Below are positions 51,200 through 59,142 of a stretch of 64,000 nt of DNA, piece by piece. Origin of the DNA: UBA6168 sp041392505 (lineage in GTDB: Bacteria; Bacteroidota; Bacteroidia; Chitinophagales; Saprospiraceae); contig JAWKLX010000042.1 in the NCBI GenBank assembly GCA_041392505.1, positions 14,061 to 78,060 on the forward strand. Direction: 5' to 3'. Positions within the stretch are counted from its first letter, which is position 1; the number at the start of each line of letters is the position of its first letter. Position numbers and translations under genes: made by a program. The notes under the pieces are model-generated. The model saw nothing but the letters and a program-made list of their open reading frames with translations, did no database searches and was not told the origin of the DNA.

Positions 51200-51781
51200 A
51201 TGAGTTCAAAATTTGTTAGTGATATTGCATTCACGACAGCAGTTAAAAAACGACAGGCGGAAATGGGGTCGAGAGAAGCTTATCAAAAAATGGCAGAGAA
51301 ACAGGATTGGCAAACTAAAATTACCGAACAACTTCGCTATTTTATCAGCCAAAGAGATTCTTTTTATATGGCCTCTTCCAATGCTGAGGGGCAACCATAT
51401 ATTCAGCACAGAGGAGGTCCCAAGGGTTTTTTGAAGGTGCTGGACGATGAACATTTGGCTTTTGCTGATTTTTCTGGAAATCGTCAATATATTTCCATTG
51501 GAAATTTTGATGAGAACAATAAGGTCCACCTGTTTTTAGTGGATTATCCAAATCGTAAAAGAATAAAGATTTGGGGAATGGCCAGTATTATCACAGGTGA
51601 TGAAGATTTAATAAAACTGTTGAAGGACGAGAACTACAAAGTGCCAATTGAAAGAGTCATAAAAATTAAAATAACCGCATGGGATGCGAACTGTCCGCAG
51701 CATATTCAACCACGATATACCCTCGAAGAAATCAAACCATATTTGGGCAAAATAGCATTAGATATAAAACAAGCGCAATGA
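51200..51781 (+). CDS. Pyridoxamine 5'-phosphate oxidase-like flavin-binding protein
   Basis: A 193-residue split-barrel protein (FISQRDSFYMASSNAEGQPY, IQHRGGPKGFLKVLDDEHLA, FADFSGNRQYISIGNF, FLVDYPNRKRIKIWGMASI). It resembles the PNPOx-like group that binds FMN or F420, rather than true PdxH. Its stop codon overlaps the start of the AraC gene by 4 bases, so the two are coupled. Confidence 0.87.
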   Translation: MSSKFVSDIAFTTAVKKRQAEMGSREAYQKMAEKQDWQTKITEQLRYFISQRDSFYMASSNAEGQPYIQHRGGPKGFLKVLDDEHLAFADFSGNRQYISIGNFDENNKVHLFLVDYPNRKRIKIWGMASIITGDEDLIKLLKDENYKVPIERVIKIKITAWDANCPQHIQPRYTLEEIKPYLGKIALDIKQAQ

Positions 51782-52653
51782 TTCATCACGGTCAATACAT
51801 ACTTGTCAGTAAGGGGTCCGATAAATTGGCATTTAAACTGTCAAAATTCACCGACTTAGAACATTTCTCCAATATCCAACGCCTTAACTATTATACCTTA
51901 ATTTGGATTCAAGAGGGTGGAGGGGAAATAGTAGCGGATTTTAATAATTACAATTATCAGGCGGATCAGTTGTTTTCTTTTACCCCATACCAACCTTTTT
52001 TAGTGAAAGAGGAAAAACCTTCCAATGGTTATATCATCCACTTTCACTCTGACTTTTTTTGTATCCACAAGCACCAAGAAGAAGTCGCTTGTAATGGTGT
52101 TTTGTTCAATAATATTTACAGCAAGCCATTTGTAGAAGTGGACCAACCAACCGCTGAATCATTTGAAATGATTATTGGAGAAATCAATAAAGGCATTGAC
52201 CAAAATGCAATGGCGATGAATGAGTTAGTTCTGTCCTACCTGAAATTATTCTTGATACATGCCTCCCGCCTACGAAAGGAAGCGCAATTAAAATTAGGGG
52301 CAAATGATCGGGACGAAGCCTTTATTCCACAAAAATTAAAGGATTTAATTGAACTACATTTTAAAAGGTACCACAGCGCAAAAGATTATGCAGGTTTACT
52401 ACATATGACACCTAAATCTTTGGGTAAAATTGCGAAAAAACATTTCAACAAAAGCCTGACCACCTTGATTTCGGAAAGGATTATTGTTGAAGCAAAAAGA
52501 GAACTATATCTAACTTCGAAAACGGCCAAGGAAATCGCTTTCGAGTTGGGCTATGCGGACGAGCATTACTTCAGTCGTTTTTTCAAAAAGAATACGGCAA
52601 TTTCCCCCGTTGCCTTTCGAAGAATGGTGGGGTTTGCGAAAGGAGAGTCGTAG
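51778..52653 (+). CDS. AraC-family transcription regulator
   Basis: A 291-residue regulator with an N-terminal cupin-like sensing domain (about 1-150; LNYYTLIWIQEGGGEIVADF) and a C-terminal double helix-turn-helix (about 195-285; YHSAKDYAGLLHMTPKSLGK, ELYLTSKTAKEIAFELGYAD, EHYFSRFFKKNTAISPVAFR). The ATG overlaps the upstream stop codon (ATGA). It likely regulates its own five-gene operon in response to a small molecule. Confidence 0.93.
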   Translation: MIHHGQYILVSKGSDKLAFKLSKFTDLEHFSNIQRLNYYTLIWIQEGGGEIVADFNNYNYQADQLFSFTPYQPFLVKEEKPSNGYIIHFHSDFFCIHKHQEEVACNGVLFNNIYSKPFVEVDQPTAESFEMIIGEINKGIDQNAMAMNELVLSYLKLFLIHASRLRKEAQLKLGANDRDEAFIPQKLKDLIELHFKRYHSAKDYAGLLHMTPKSLGKIAKKHFNKSLTTLISERIIVEAKRELYLTSKTAKEIAFELGYADEHYFSRFFKKNTAISPVAFRRMVGFAKGES

Positions 52654-52894
52654 CGTAAGCTCGGATAGTGAATATTCTGACATGATTTAAGCAAAAAGGT
52701 GGGCAGCGAATAAAGCATCTATGCCCAATGCCAGCAAAAACTGGCAAAGTTACAAATGCAAGCCATTGTAGCCATTACAACACAAAATCTTGGAGGAAAA
52801 ATCAATTCGGTTGTTGTAAAACTAAAAAAAATCTCATGCCAACGAGCTATGTAGACAATTTGTATATATTCACTTTCAATCAATACTTTTTGCA

Positions 52895-53383
52895 ATGAAA
52901 CCTTTGTTCAGTTTTACTTTAGCAATACTTCTTTTGGCGTCCTGTGCCGTTCAAAAGAAAACCACAACTCTGGTAAGACCCATTTTTGAATTTGGAAGTT
53001 CCATGGAAGAAACTAAAGCCCTTTTGGAAGCGCATTCAGATTCTATCATCGTGAAACGAAATCAACGCATACAGGTGCCTACTGCCAAAAAAGAACAATC
53101 GCAATTGGATGTGTATGGTTATGAGTATGCCGGAAAGAAACGAATAGTGGAGCTCATTTTTGCTGACAATGTTTTGGACATCGCTTGGATATTGACTGAG
53201 GCAGATGAAGAGGCATTTTTCATTCAACATTTCAAGTCAAAATACGGAAAACCTACGCATGTTACAGGAGAAGCCACTTTTTTCATTAATGACCGTGTGG
53301 CTGTTAGGAATAACCCCCACGAAGTTCTGTATATCTCCGAAAGGCTGGTAGAGCAATACAAGCAATTTTTAGAGAATCAGTAG
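52895..53383 (+). CDS. Hypothetical lipoprotein
   Basis: A 162-residue protein with a lipoprotein signal (FTLAILLLASC, Cys17). The mature part has mixed alpha/beta content (FGSSMEETKALLEAHSDSII, ELIFADNVLDIAWILTEADE). No family recognised. It stands alone, 240 bases after the AraC gene, with nothing recognisable in that space. Confidence 0.75.
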   Translation: MKPLFSFTLAILLLASCAVQKKTTTLVRPIFEFGSSMEETKALLEAHSDSIIVKRNQRIQVPTAKKEQSQLDVYGYEYAGKKRIVELIFADNVLDIAWILTEADEEAFFIQHFKSKYGKPTHVTGEATFFINDRVAVRNNPHEVLYISERLVEQYKQFLENQ

Positions 53384-53662
53384 AAAGGAAGAATATAAGA
53401 AACTTGTTTTTAGCCTTATGGTATTTATAATTTTCTGCTGTGAAAACGATAGTTCATTATTTGTAAGCTTCCCCGAAATTTGGACATTCCCCTCTCTGCT
53501 AAAAATGTTGCACGGATGTATCGAAGAAAATGGAAGGTGTGGCTTTCTTGGCAACTTTAGCTTGGCGCTGTAAATTGGAAGGAATGGAAAAATGTGAACT
53601 TGGCAGAGAATAAATGTTCGGAGACAAAGAAAAAACGCAAACCACAAACCAACCTAAAATAA

Positions 53663-53706
53663 AAAAGCCCGAAAGTCGATTCTAAATCATTGACTTTCAG
53701 GCTTTT
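53663..53706 (-). terminator. tRNA-type terminator (minus strand)
   Basis: AAAAGCCCGAAAGTC (53663-53677) pairs with GACTTTCAGGCTTTT (53692-53706) with one mismatch. Read on the minus strand, the stem is followed by a T-rich run, and it lies 4 bases after the tRNA 3'-end sequence, as at the end of a tRNA transcription unit. Confidence 0.78.
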
Positions 53707-53710
53707 ATGT

Positions 53711-53729
53711 TGGCGGTCCGGACGGGACT
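53711..53729 (-). other. tRNA 3'-end fragment, probable attachment site
   Basis: TGGCGGTCCGGACGGGACT is, on the minus strand, the last 19 bases of a tRNA: part of the T loop, the T-stem strand CCCGT, the acceptor strand CCGGACC, the discriminator G and an encoded CCA. The sequence to the right (GTAACTC) does not continue as the TTCG T loop, so only the 3' end of a tRNA is here. With an integrase 190 bases away, this is what a tRNA-targeting integration leaves at one end. Confidence 0.68.
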
Positions 53730-53919
53730 GTAACTCTTACTTTGAAATAATTTGTTTTTACTATAAATTATTGATAATCAACACAATTAAAAATATTTAT
53801 TCTTCATTTTAAAGCAAATAGTTGCAAGAAAAAGCGAAAAATGTTTAACCAATTGTTTAACCAACTCGACGGGATTTTGTAACTTTGGTATCATTACTAA
53901 CAGTGCAAACCCTCGAAAA

Positions 53920-55128
53920 ATGGCATCCGTAAAAGTTGTCCTCGTCAAAGAAAAAATCAACAAAAAAGGAGAAGCGCCGCTTTTCCTTCGAATCATCAAA
54001 GACCGCAAACCCAAGTACCTTGGATTGAGCATCTACCTTGTCCCCGAACAATGGGATGAAGTGAAGCAACGCATCCGAAAATCCCATCCCAACTCCGTCC
54101 GCCTCAACAATTTCCTCGCTCAAAAAATCGCCGAAGCCGAAGGCATCGCTTTCAGATTGGAGACCGAAAAGAAAAGCGTTTCCAGCCTGGCCATCAAGGA
54201 GAACATCAAAGGCAAGACTTCGCCCAGTTTCCTGAAATACTTCCAGGACTATCTGGAGTTGTTGAAAGACACCAAAAAACTGGGCACGCATGACAAATCC
54301 TATTCAGTTTACCTGAAACTCAAAACCTACCTGAAAGGCCGTGACTTGACCTTCGAAGAAGTCAATTACCACTATCTCAAACAGTATGAAAACTACCTCC
54401 GGAACAAATTGGGTAACACCACCAACACCGTTTACTCCAACCTCAAGATTTTCCGTAAACTGCTGAACGATGCCGTTAGGGAAGAAATCATCGAACCTTA
54501 CGCAAATCCATTTCCACGATACAAACTTGCTTGGGAGAAAACAAGCAAAGAGTACCTGACAGATGAGGAAATCCAACAGATTGAGAGCCTTCAGCTACCG
54601 GAAGACCAGGTCATCAACCACCATCGCAACATGTACATCTTTGCGGCCTATGCAGGCGGCTTGCGCATTTCAGATGTGCTGCAATTGAAATGGCAAAATT
54701 TCAACGGTACGCACGTCACCATCACCACGCAGAAGACCAAAGAGCAGGTTTCTATAAAGCTGCCGAACAAGGCACTGGATTACATCCAAAAATATCAGCG
54801 AGCGGATGCCAAGCCCACCGACTACATTTTCCCTTTCCTGAAAAATGACATTGATTATTCCAAAGGCGCCAGTCTCTTCAATGCCATTTCCTCCAACACA
54901 GCTTACGCCAACAAGAACCTGAAAATCATCGCTGAAAAAGCAGGCATCGAGAAGCATATCAGCTTCCACACTTCCCGCCACACCTTCGCCACCCGTGCCT
55001 TGCGGAAGGGTATGCGCATTGAGTATGTTTCAAAACTGCTGGGGCATACGGCTATCAAAACCACCCAGGTTTACGCCAAAATCGTCAACTCTGAACTGGA
55101 TAAAGCGATGGACATTTTCAATGACTGA
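53920..55128 (+). CDS. int: Tyrosine recombinase / site-specific integrase
   Basis: A 402-residue integrase with an N-terminal arm-binding domain (1 to about 85; KVVLVKEKINKKGEAPLFLR), a SAM-like core-binding domain (about 105-205) and a catalytic domain (about 220-400). Catalytic residues: R249 (GGLRISDVL), H350 and R353 (HTSRHTFAT), H376 (LLGHTAIKTT) and Y385 (QVYAKIVN). The type is common in Bacteroidota integrative elements and uses tRNA ends or short sites. It is the first gene of the element that starts at the tRNA fragment. Confidence 0.94.
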   Translation: MASVKVVLVKEKINKKGEAPLFLRIIKDRKPKYLGLSIYLVPEQWDEVKQRIRKSHPNSVRLNNFLAQKIAEAEGIAFRLETEKKSVSSLAIKENIKGKTSPSFLKYFQDYLELLKDTKKLGTHDKSYSVYLKLKTYLKGRDLTFEEVNYHYLKQYENYLRNKLGNTTNTVYSNLKIFRKLLNDAVREEIIEPYANPFPRYKLAWEKTSKEYLTDEEIQQIESLQLPEDQVINHHRNMYIFAAYAGGLRISDVLQLKWQNFNGTHVTITTQKTKEQVSIKLPNKALDYIQKYQRADAKPTDYIFPFLKNDIDYSKGASLFNAISSNTAYANKNLKIIAEKAGIEKHISFHTSRHTFATRALRKGMRIEYVSKLLGHTAIKTTQVYAKIVNSELDKAMDIFND

Positions 55129-55154
55129 GTAAAAAACGAGAGCTATCAATTGCG

Positions 55155-55204
55155 CAGGAATCCTTATTTAAGTTTTCAGCCGAAAATTTAAATAAGGATT
55201 CCTG
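55155..55204 (+). terminator. Strong hairpin after the integrase
   Basis: CAGGAATCCTTATTTAA (55155-55171) and its exact complement (55188-55204) form a 17-bp stem; the loop contains a further TTTTC/GAAAA pairing. Twenty-six bases after the integrase stop. A terminator is the simplest reading; folded-DNA sites for element processing are also possible. Confidence 0.7.
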
Positions 55205-55386
55205 TAATTAAATTTATCGTCAAAAAAATAATCATGCGGTGACTACTCACACCTGCCCATTACCATTTTAACGGCTTTCAACCTATATGGTAAGGCCTTT
55301 TTTGGCAGTATTGAAAAATAAAACAAATTGTGTTTAATATGCAACAAACTTCAAAAAGAAGCAAAATAATGCAATTATTAAAACAA

Positions 55387-55419
55387 TTTGTTTTTATTTA
55401 TTTCTTTCCCTTACCTTTG
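55387..55419 (+). promoter_or_regulatory. Promoter of the excisionase-like gene
   Basis: TTTG (55387-55390), 21 bases, then TACCTTTG (55412-55419): the Bacteroidota -33/-7 arrangement, 48 bases before the ATG at 55468. Inverted AACAAATTGT/ACAATTTGTT sequences (about 55322 and 55381) flank the upstream region and may be an operator. Confidence 0.72.
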
Positions 55420-55467
55420 GCTCCACAACACGCTAAGTGAAACATACTCTGTAAAAACTTAAAATCC

Positions 55468-55755
55468 ATGAATGCTGTAATCCTGACCCAAACGCAGTAC
55501 GAGGACTTGGTCAACCACCTTGAAGACATCAAGCAAAAGCTCAACGACCCACAGAAGACATTTTCGGAGCAGTACCTCGACAACTCCGATTTCATCCGTA
55601 TGATGAAAATCTCCCCCCGCACCGCCCAAACATGGCGGGACGAAGGCCTCATCTCCTTCTCCCAAATCGGCAAGAAAATTTACTACAAGATTGCCGACAT
55701 CGAGGCGTTTATCGAAAAGCACCATAAAAAGGCATTCAAAACGGAGAAGCTCTGA
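55468..55755 (+). CDS. Excisionase-type helix-turn-helix protein
   Basis: A 95-residue DNA-binding protein with a MerR-like helix-turn-helix (about 45-88; MMKISPRTAQTWRDEGLISF, IGKKIYYKIADIEAFIEKH) after a helical N-terminus. This type accompanies integrases and replication genes of Bacteroidota mobile elements, acting as excisionase or regulator. A consensus promoter precedes it. Confidence 0.9.
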   Translation: MNAVILTQTQYEDLVNHLEDIKQKLNDPQKTFSEQYLDNSDFIRMMKISPRTAQTWRDEGLISFSQIGKKIYYKIADIEAFIEKHHKKAFKTEKL

Positions 55756-55759
55756 GCCA

Positions 55760-55790
55760 ATTGTCATCCTGCAAGGATCTATGCTCACTC
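55760..55790 (+). repeat. TTGTCATCC repeat, intergenic copy
   Basis: TTGTCATCCTGCAAGGATCT (55761-55780) followed by ATGCTCACTC begins 5 bases after the stop of the helix-turn-helix gene. The same phrase, with changes, recurs at least four times inside the replication gene (57108-57502). Confidence 0.6.
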
Positions 55791-55834
55791 AACCGGCACA
55801 TACATCCATTTTTCACTTTTAAAATTTTCAAATC

Positions 55835-56517
55835 ATGATTATTTCAATCTTTCCATTTGGAGAGCGGGCATCTTATTGCCTGCCCTGCCCAACATCATCC
55901 GGCACATCAAGAACGGAACCTACAAAGAAGCTGTTGCAAAAGCACGAGAGTTTTACCGTAAAATTGAAGGAAGACGCTACTGGGAGGCACTCGGATACAT
56001 TCCCTGCTTTTCCCCCGCTGGTCATTTCAAAGGTTTGTTGCGCCGGGAAGGCCTCGTGAGTTACAGTGGTTGTATTTTGCTCGAAACAGAGAGTATTCCA
56101 AACGACCTTCTAACGGAAGTCCGCCAAATTCTCGAATGCAACCCTTATATAATGGCATGTTTTCAGAACGTCCAGGGTGACAGGCTTGAAATCATCGTCC
56201 ACAATGGCGGCACGATTGAAAATTACCGGCAACAGTTTTACCAACTTTTGGAATACTTTGAACCATTGTTGCCAGTGTCCTTGAACAAAGAGCCTGACTA
56301 TCCATTCCGGCTTTGCAGCATGTCATTCGACCCACTTGCCTACTACAATCCCGGAGCTTCGAATTTCCCTGCTACGCTTTCTACGCCGCCGCCAAGGCCA
56401 CCCGTTCGTAAAGAAAGGCTTGTGACGGTCAAGCCAGAATCAAATCGGGCACCTGTCCTAAATCCAGGATTCCCGGAGCTGCCTTCCGTCCGCATTCCCA
56501 TGTCCACTTTCAACTAA
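55835..56517 (+). CDS. VirE-N/BT4734-like single-domain protein, probable N-terminal frameshift
   Basis: A protein of about 225 residues whose body (PNIIRHIKNGTYKEAVAKAR, SPAGHFKGLLRREGLVSYSG, QVNVQGDRLEIIVHNGGT-like VQGDRLEIIVHNGG, FRLCSMSFDPLAYYNPGAS) resembles the VirE N-terminal/BT4734 domain. The downstream gene starts with a related domain. The main frame opens only at a TTG (55876). The ATG at 55835 gives MIISIFPFGERASY, which fits the family start ISIF but is in another frame, so a single-base change near 55872-55878 is likely. Its function in element replication is unknown. Confidence 0.72.
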
Positions 56518-56530
56518 CGACCGATGCACA

Positions 56531-58894
56531 ATGTCTCAAGACCGCAAACTGACCCTCTTTTACCACTTCAACAAAGTCGCCGGGCATCGCACCCTCGAAC
56601 AACTCATTCAGGCGATTCAGGGCAACCACTTCAAGGACCAGGTTGCCCGAATCCGCCATTTAGCTGCTAAAGGCAAGAGCCAGCAGGCCAGCAACCTTAA
56701 AAAGCAACTACCAGCATTCACAGTTTCCGGTCATTTCAACCGCGGTCGCACCCTCGAACACTTGGTGGAATATACCCATTTCATCGTCCTCGATTTTGAC
56801 AAACTCGAACCCACCCAATTAGAGAAGCTGAAATCCGAATCCCGACAAGACCGTTTCTCTATGGCCGGATTCACGTCACCCAGCGGCAACGGTTACAAAA
56901 TTGCCGTACAGGTGGACAGCGAAGCCGAAAATCATATCGAAGCTTTCCAGCAAGTCCGTTCTTGGTTTCGTGAAAATCACAGTCTTGAAATTGACCGCTC
57001 CGGAAAAGACATCACCCGCCTCTGCTTCCTATCCCACGACCCCAAAGCCTGGTTCAACCCCAGCAAAGAAATTTTTCCTGTGCTCACCGCCTTGTCATCT
57101 GCCGCAGGTTGTCATTCCCGGAGGGAACCTGCTCACGTCTCGTCGGCTTGTCCTCCTCGCAAAGAACCTACTCAAATCCCGCAGGCGAACGAGCAACCAA
57201 CAACGCTCAACGAACTACTAAAACTCACCCAATCCCAAACCACTTACACCCCCGGCAACCGCAACAACTTCCTTTACCTGTTCGCCAGCAACGCCAACCG
57301 TGCCGGCATTTTCGAAGCCGACACGCTCACCTTCGCCCAAAGCCAATTCACTGACCTCGATGACCGGGAAATCCGCCAAACCATCACCAGCGCCTACAAG
57401 AATCACACCGCCGAACATGCCACCGCTGCTTGCCATCCTCGCAGAGGACCTGCAACGTCTCAAACGAACAACAATTCGTCATCCCCGTCAAGGGAACTAA
57501 CAATGACCACTGCCCTCATCCCTGATTCCTCATCCCTCATTCCTGTATCGACCGACCTCAATGACCTCCTATTAACCACCCCGCTCCTCGACGACCAAAT
57601 CTTCCTCAACCTCCCTTCCCCACTACTCGAAGGTTGTCAGGCATTCGATGACCCACGGGAACGTGACGTTTTCCTCACCGGCGCCCTCGCTGTCCTTTCC
57701 GGTTGCCTGACCGGCATCGAGGGCGTGTACGACCGACGCACCACCTACCCGAACCTCTTCGCCTTCATCATCGCCCCCGCTGCCAGTGGCAAGTCTGCCC
57801 TCACCTTTGCCAAGCAATTGGGCGACGCCGTCCACAAATCCCTCCTTCAGGAAAACGAGCTCGCCATCCAGCAGTACCGCCAGGAACTCGCCGACTACAA
57901 ACTCCTCATGTCCAATTACAAACTGGGCAAGACCCTTCCCCAGGAACCCGAAAAACCACCTTTCAAAGTCCTGTTCATCCCCGCCAACTCCTCCTCCGCC
58001 ATGGTCATCAAGCACCTGCGGGACGGCGGCGGCACAGGCATTATGTGCGAGACAGAAGCCGACACCCTGGGAAACGTCCTCAAACAGGACTGGGGCGGCT
58101 ACTCCGACCTGCTCCGCAAAGCTTTTCATTTTGAAAAAATCAGCTACAGCCGCAAAGGCAGCAACGAGTTTTTTGAAATTGACCAGCCCCGGCTCAGCGT
58201 GGCCATCAGCGGTACGCCCAACCAGATACTCAAGCTCATCCCCTCGGTCGAGGACGGCCTTTTCAGCCGCTTCCTGTTCTACTGCTACGCCGTTCAACCC
58301 AACTGGCGGGACGTTTCGCCTGCCCCGGGCGGCATCAACCTCACGGAACACTTTGCCCAGCTCTCCGAGCGTACTCTTGAAATCACCTGCTTTACCTCCG
58401 AAAACCCCGTGCTGTTCCACCTCACCACTGACCAGTGGCAGCGACTCAACGAACACTTCACCCGGCTGCTACAAGAAACCAATGCCTTCTTCGGCACAGA
58501 AAGCCTATCGAGCATCAAGCGGCTCGGCGCCATCCTCTTCCGCATCGCCATGACGCTCACCGCCTGCCGCCGCTTTGAGAATGCCGATGGCTCGACCATC
58601 GTCACCTGTGACGAAGCCGACTTTCAGGCTGCCTCGCTACTGGTGGAGGCCTATCTGCGACATGCAATGTTTTTATTTGAGAAATTGCCGAGGGAGGCGG
58701 TGTCATTCTTCAATACCATGCCGAACAACAAGCGTCTGTTCATCGAAAACCTGCCGACCGAATTTCGCAGGAAAGATGCCGTGGAGATTGGCGAAGGCTA
58801 CGGCTTGAGCCGTGCGACGGTGGACAGGATGCTGGAAACGCTGACTGGCAGCTATTTCGACTGCGCCCAGCACGGCGTGTATTCCAAGCGGTGA
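56531..58894 (+). CDS. VirE-N plus DUF3987 replication protein of a mobile element
   Basis: A 787-residue protein: VirE-N/BT4734-like domain (about 40-185; FTVSGHFNRGRTLEHLVEYT, FIVLDFDKLEPTQ, DRSGKDITRLCFLSHDPKAW), a primase-C-terminal-like helical segment (about 225-300; TPGNRNNFLYLFASNANRAG), and a DUF3987 ATPase-like domain (about 355-700) with a P-loop, IIAPAASGKSALTFAKQLG (near residue 419). The linkers at about 193-222 and 300-345 are built of short repeated phrases (see the repeat entry). Such proteins accompany integrases in Bacteroidota elements and are thought to start element replication. It is 13 bases after the preceding gene. Confidence 0.87.
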   Translation: MSQDRKLTLFYHFNKVAGHRTLEQLIQAIQGNHFKDQVARIRHLAAKGKSQQASNLKKQLPAFTVSGHFNRGRTLEHLVEYTHFIVLDFDKLEPTQLEKLKSESRQDRFSMAGFTSPSGNGYKIAVQVDSEAENHIEAFQQVRSWFRENHSLEIDRSGKDITRLCFLSHDPKAWFNPSKEIFPVLTALSSAAGCHSRREPAHVSSACPPRKEPTQIPQANEQPTTLNELLKLTQSQTTYTPGNRNNFLYLFASNANRAGIFEADTLTFAQSQFTDLDDREIRQTITSAYKNHTAEHATAACHPRRGPATSQTNNNSSSPSRELTMTTALIPDSSSLIPVSTDLNDLLLTTPLLDDQIFLNLPSPLLEGCQAFDDPRERDVFLTGALAVLSGCLTGIEGVYDRRTTYPNLFAFIIAPAASGKSALTFAKQLGDAVHKSLLQENELAIQQYRQELADYKLLMSNYKLGKTLPQEPEKPPFKVLFIPANSSSAMVIKHLRDGGGTGIMCETEADTLGNVLKQDWGGYSDLLRKAFHFEKISYSRKGSNEFFEIDQPRLSVAISGTPNQILKLIPSVEDGLFSRFLFYCYAVQPNWRDVSPAPGGINLTEHFAQLSERTLEITCFTSENPVLFHLTTDQWQRLNEHFTRLLQETNAFFGTESLSSIKRLGAILFRIAMTLTACRRFENADGSTIVTCDEADFQAASLLVEAYLRHAMFLFEKLPREAVSFFNTMPNNKRLFIENLPTEFRRKDAVEIGEGYGLSRATVDRMLETLTGSYFDCAQHGVYSKR
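57108..57502 (+). repeat. Repeated TTGTCATCCTCGCA phrases inside the replication gene
   Basis: Four imperfect copies of a phrase like TTGTCATCCTCGCAAGGAAC, each followed by CTGCTCACGTCTC-like sequence: 57108-57142, 57147-57180, 57428-57462 and 57477-57502. They encode the proline-, serine- and arginine-rich linkers CHPRREPAHVSS, CPPRKEPTQIPQ and CHPRRGPATSQT. A fifth copy is intergenic (55760-55790). Directly after, 57512-57547 repeats the words TCATCCCTGATTCC and TCATCCCTCATTCC. Confidence 0.65.
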
Positions 58895-58960
58895 GAAAGT
58901 GAGAATTTTGAGAAAGTTGAGAATTTTCTCGGTTTTCTCAAAATTCTCATTTTCTCATCA
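58892..58960 (+). repeat. Empty iterated GAGAATTTT hairpin unit
   Basis: The left half TGAGAAAGTGAGAATTTTG, AGAAAGTTGAGAATTTTCTC (58892-58930) is complementary to the right half GGTTTTCTCAAAATTCTCAT, TTTCTCATCA (58931-58960). The unit starts on the TGA stop of the replication gene. It shows the same plan as the units at 0.2-19.8 kb with yet another word. Confidence 0.75.
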
Positions 58961-58974
58961 GCCATTGTCCAAAA

Positions 58975-59138
58975 ACGTCTTATATGTCCAAACCAAGCTT
59001 GGGACCAGCTTCTCGGGCGGCCAGCTTTCCCTGTTTCAAGAGGAGAAAAAACCGCTTCGGGAGGCCATCGAGTTTTTTACGAGCGCTGGGGGCTTGACGA
59101 GGTGTTGCCGTATTTGACGGTGAGGGAGGCGTTTTGAG
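58975..59138 (+). pseudogene. Short remnant of an unidentified gene
   Basis: One frame reads LYVQTKLGTSFSGGQLSLFQ, EEKKPLREAIEFF and then, after a one-base shift near 59083, YERWGLDEVLPYLTVREAF to a stop at 59136-59138. The joined sequence looks like the tail of a protein. No start or family can be given. It may mark the right side of the integrated element. Confidence 0.35.
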
Positions 59139-59142
59139 GGGT

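Larger units (their letters stand above)
53384..53919. other. Intergenic region at the left end of an integrated element
   Basis: The 536 bases before the integrase hold a terminator (53663-53706) and a tRNA 3'-end fragment (53711-53729), which have their own entries. The rest has no convincing gene; a 51-codon open frame from 53418 has no features. The integrase promoter should lie in the AT-rich 53730-53900 part. Confidence 0.5.

Noticed and set aside
53711..53729. A complete tRNA gene at this place
   Set aside because: Only the last 19 bases match a tRNA; the sequence that should form the T loop and the rest of the molecule does not follow. I saw no complete tRNA or rRNA gene in the window.
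57623..58456. A 277-codon minus-strand open frame inside the DUF3987 gene
   Set aside because: Shadow of a GC-rich coding region; Val/Gly/Phe-rich with no family similarity.
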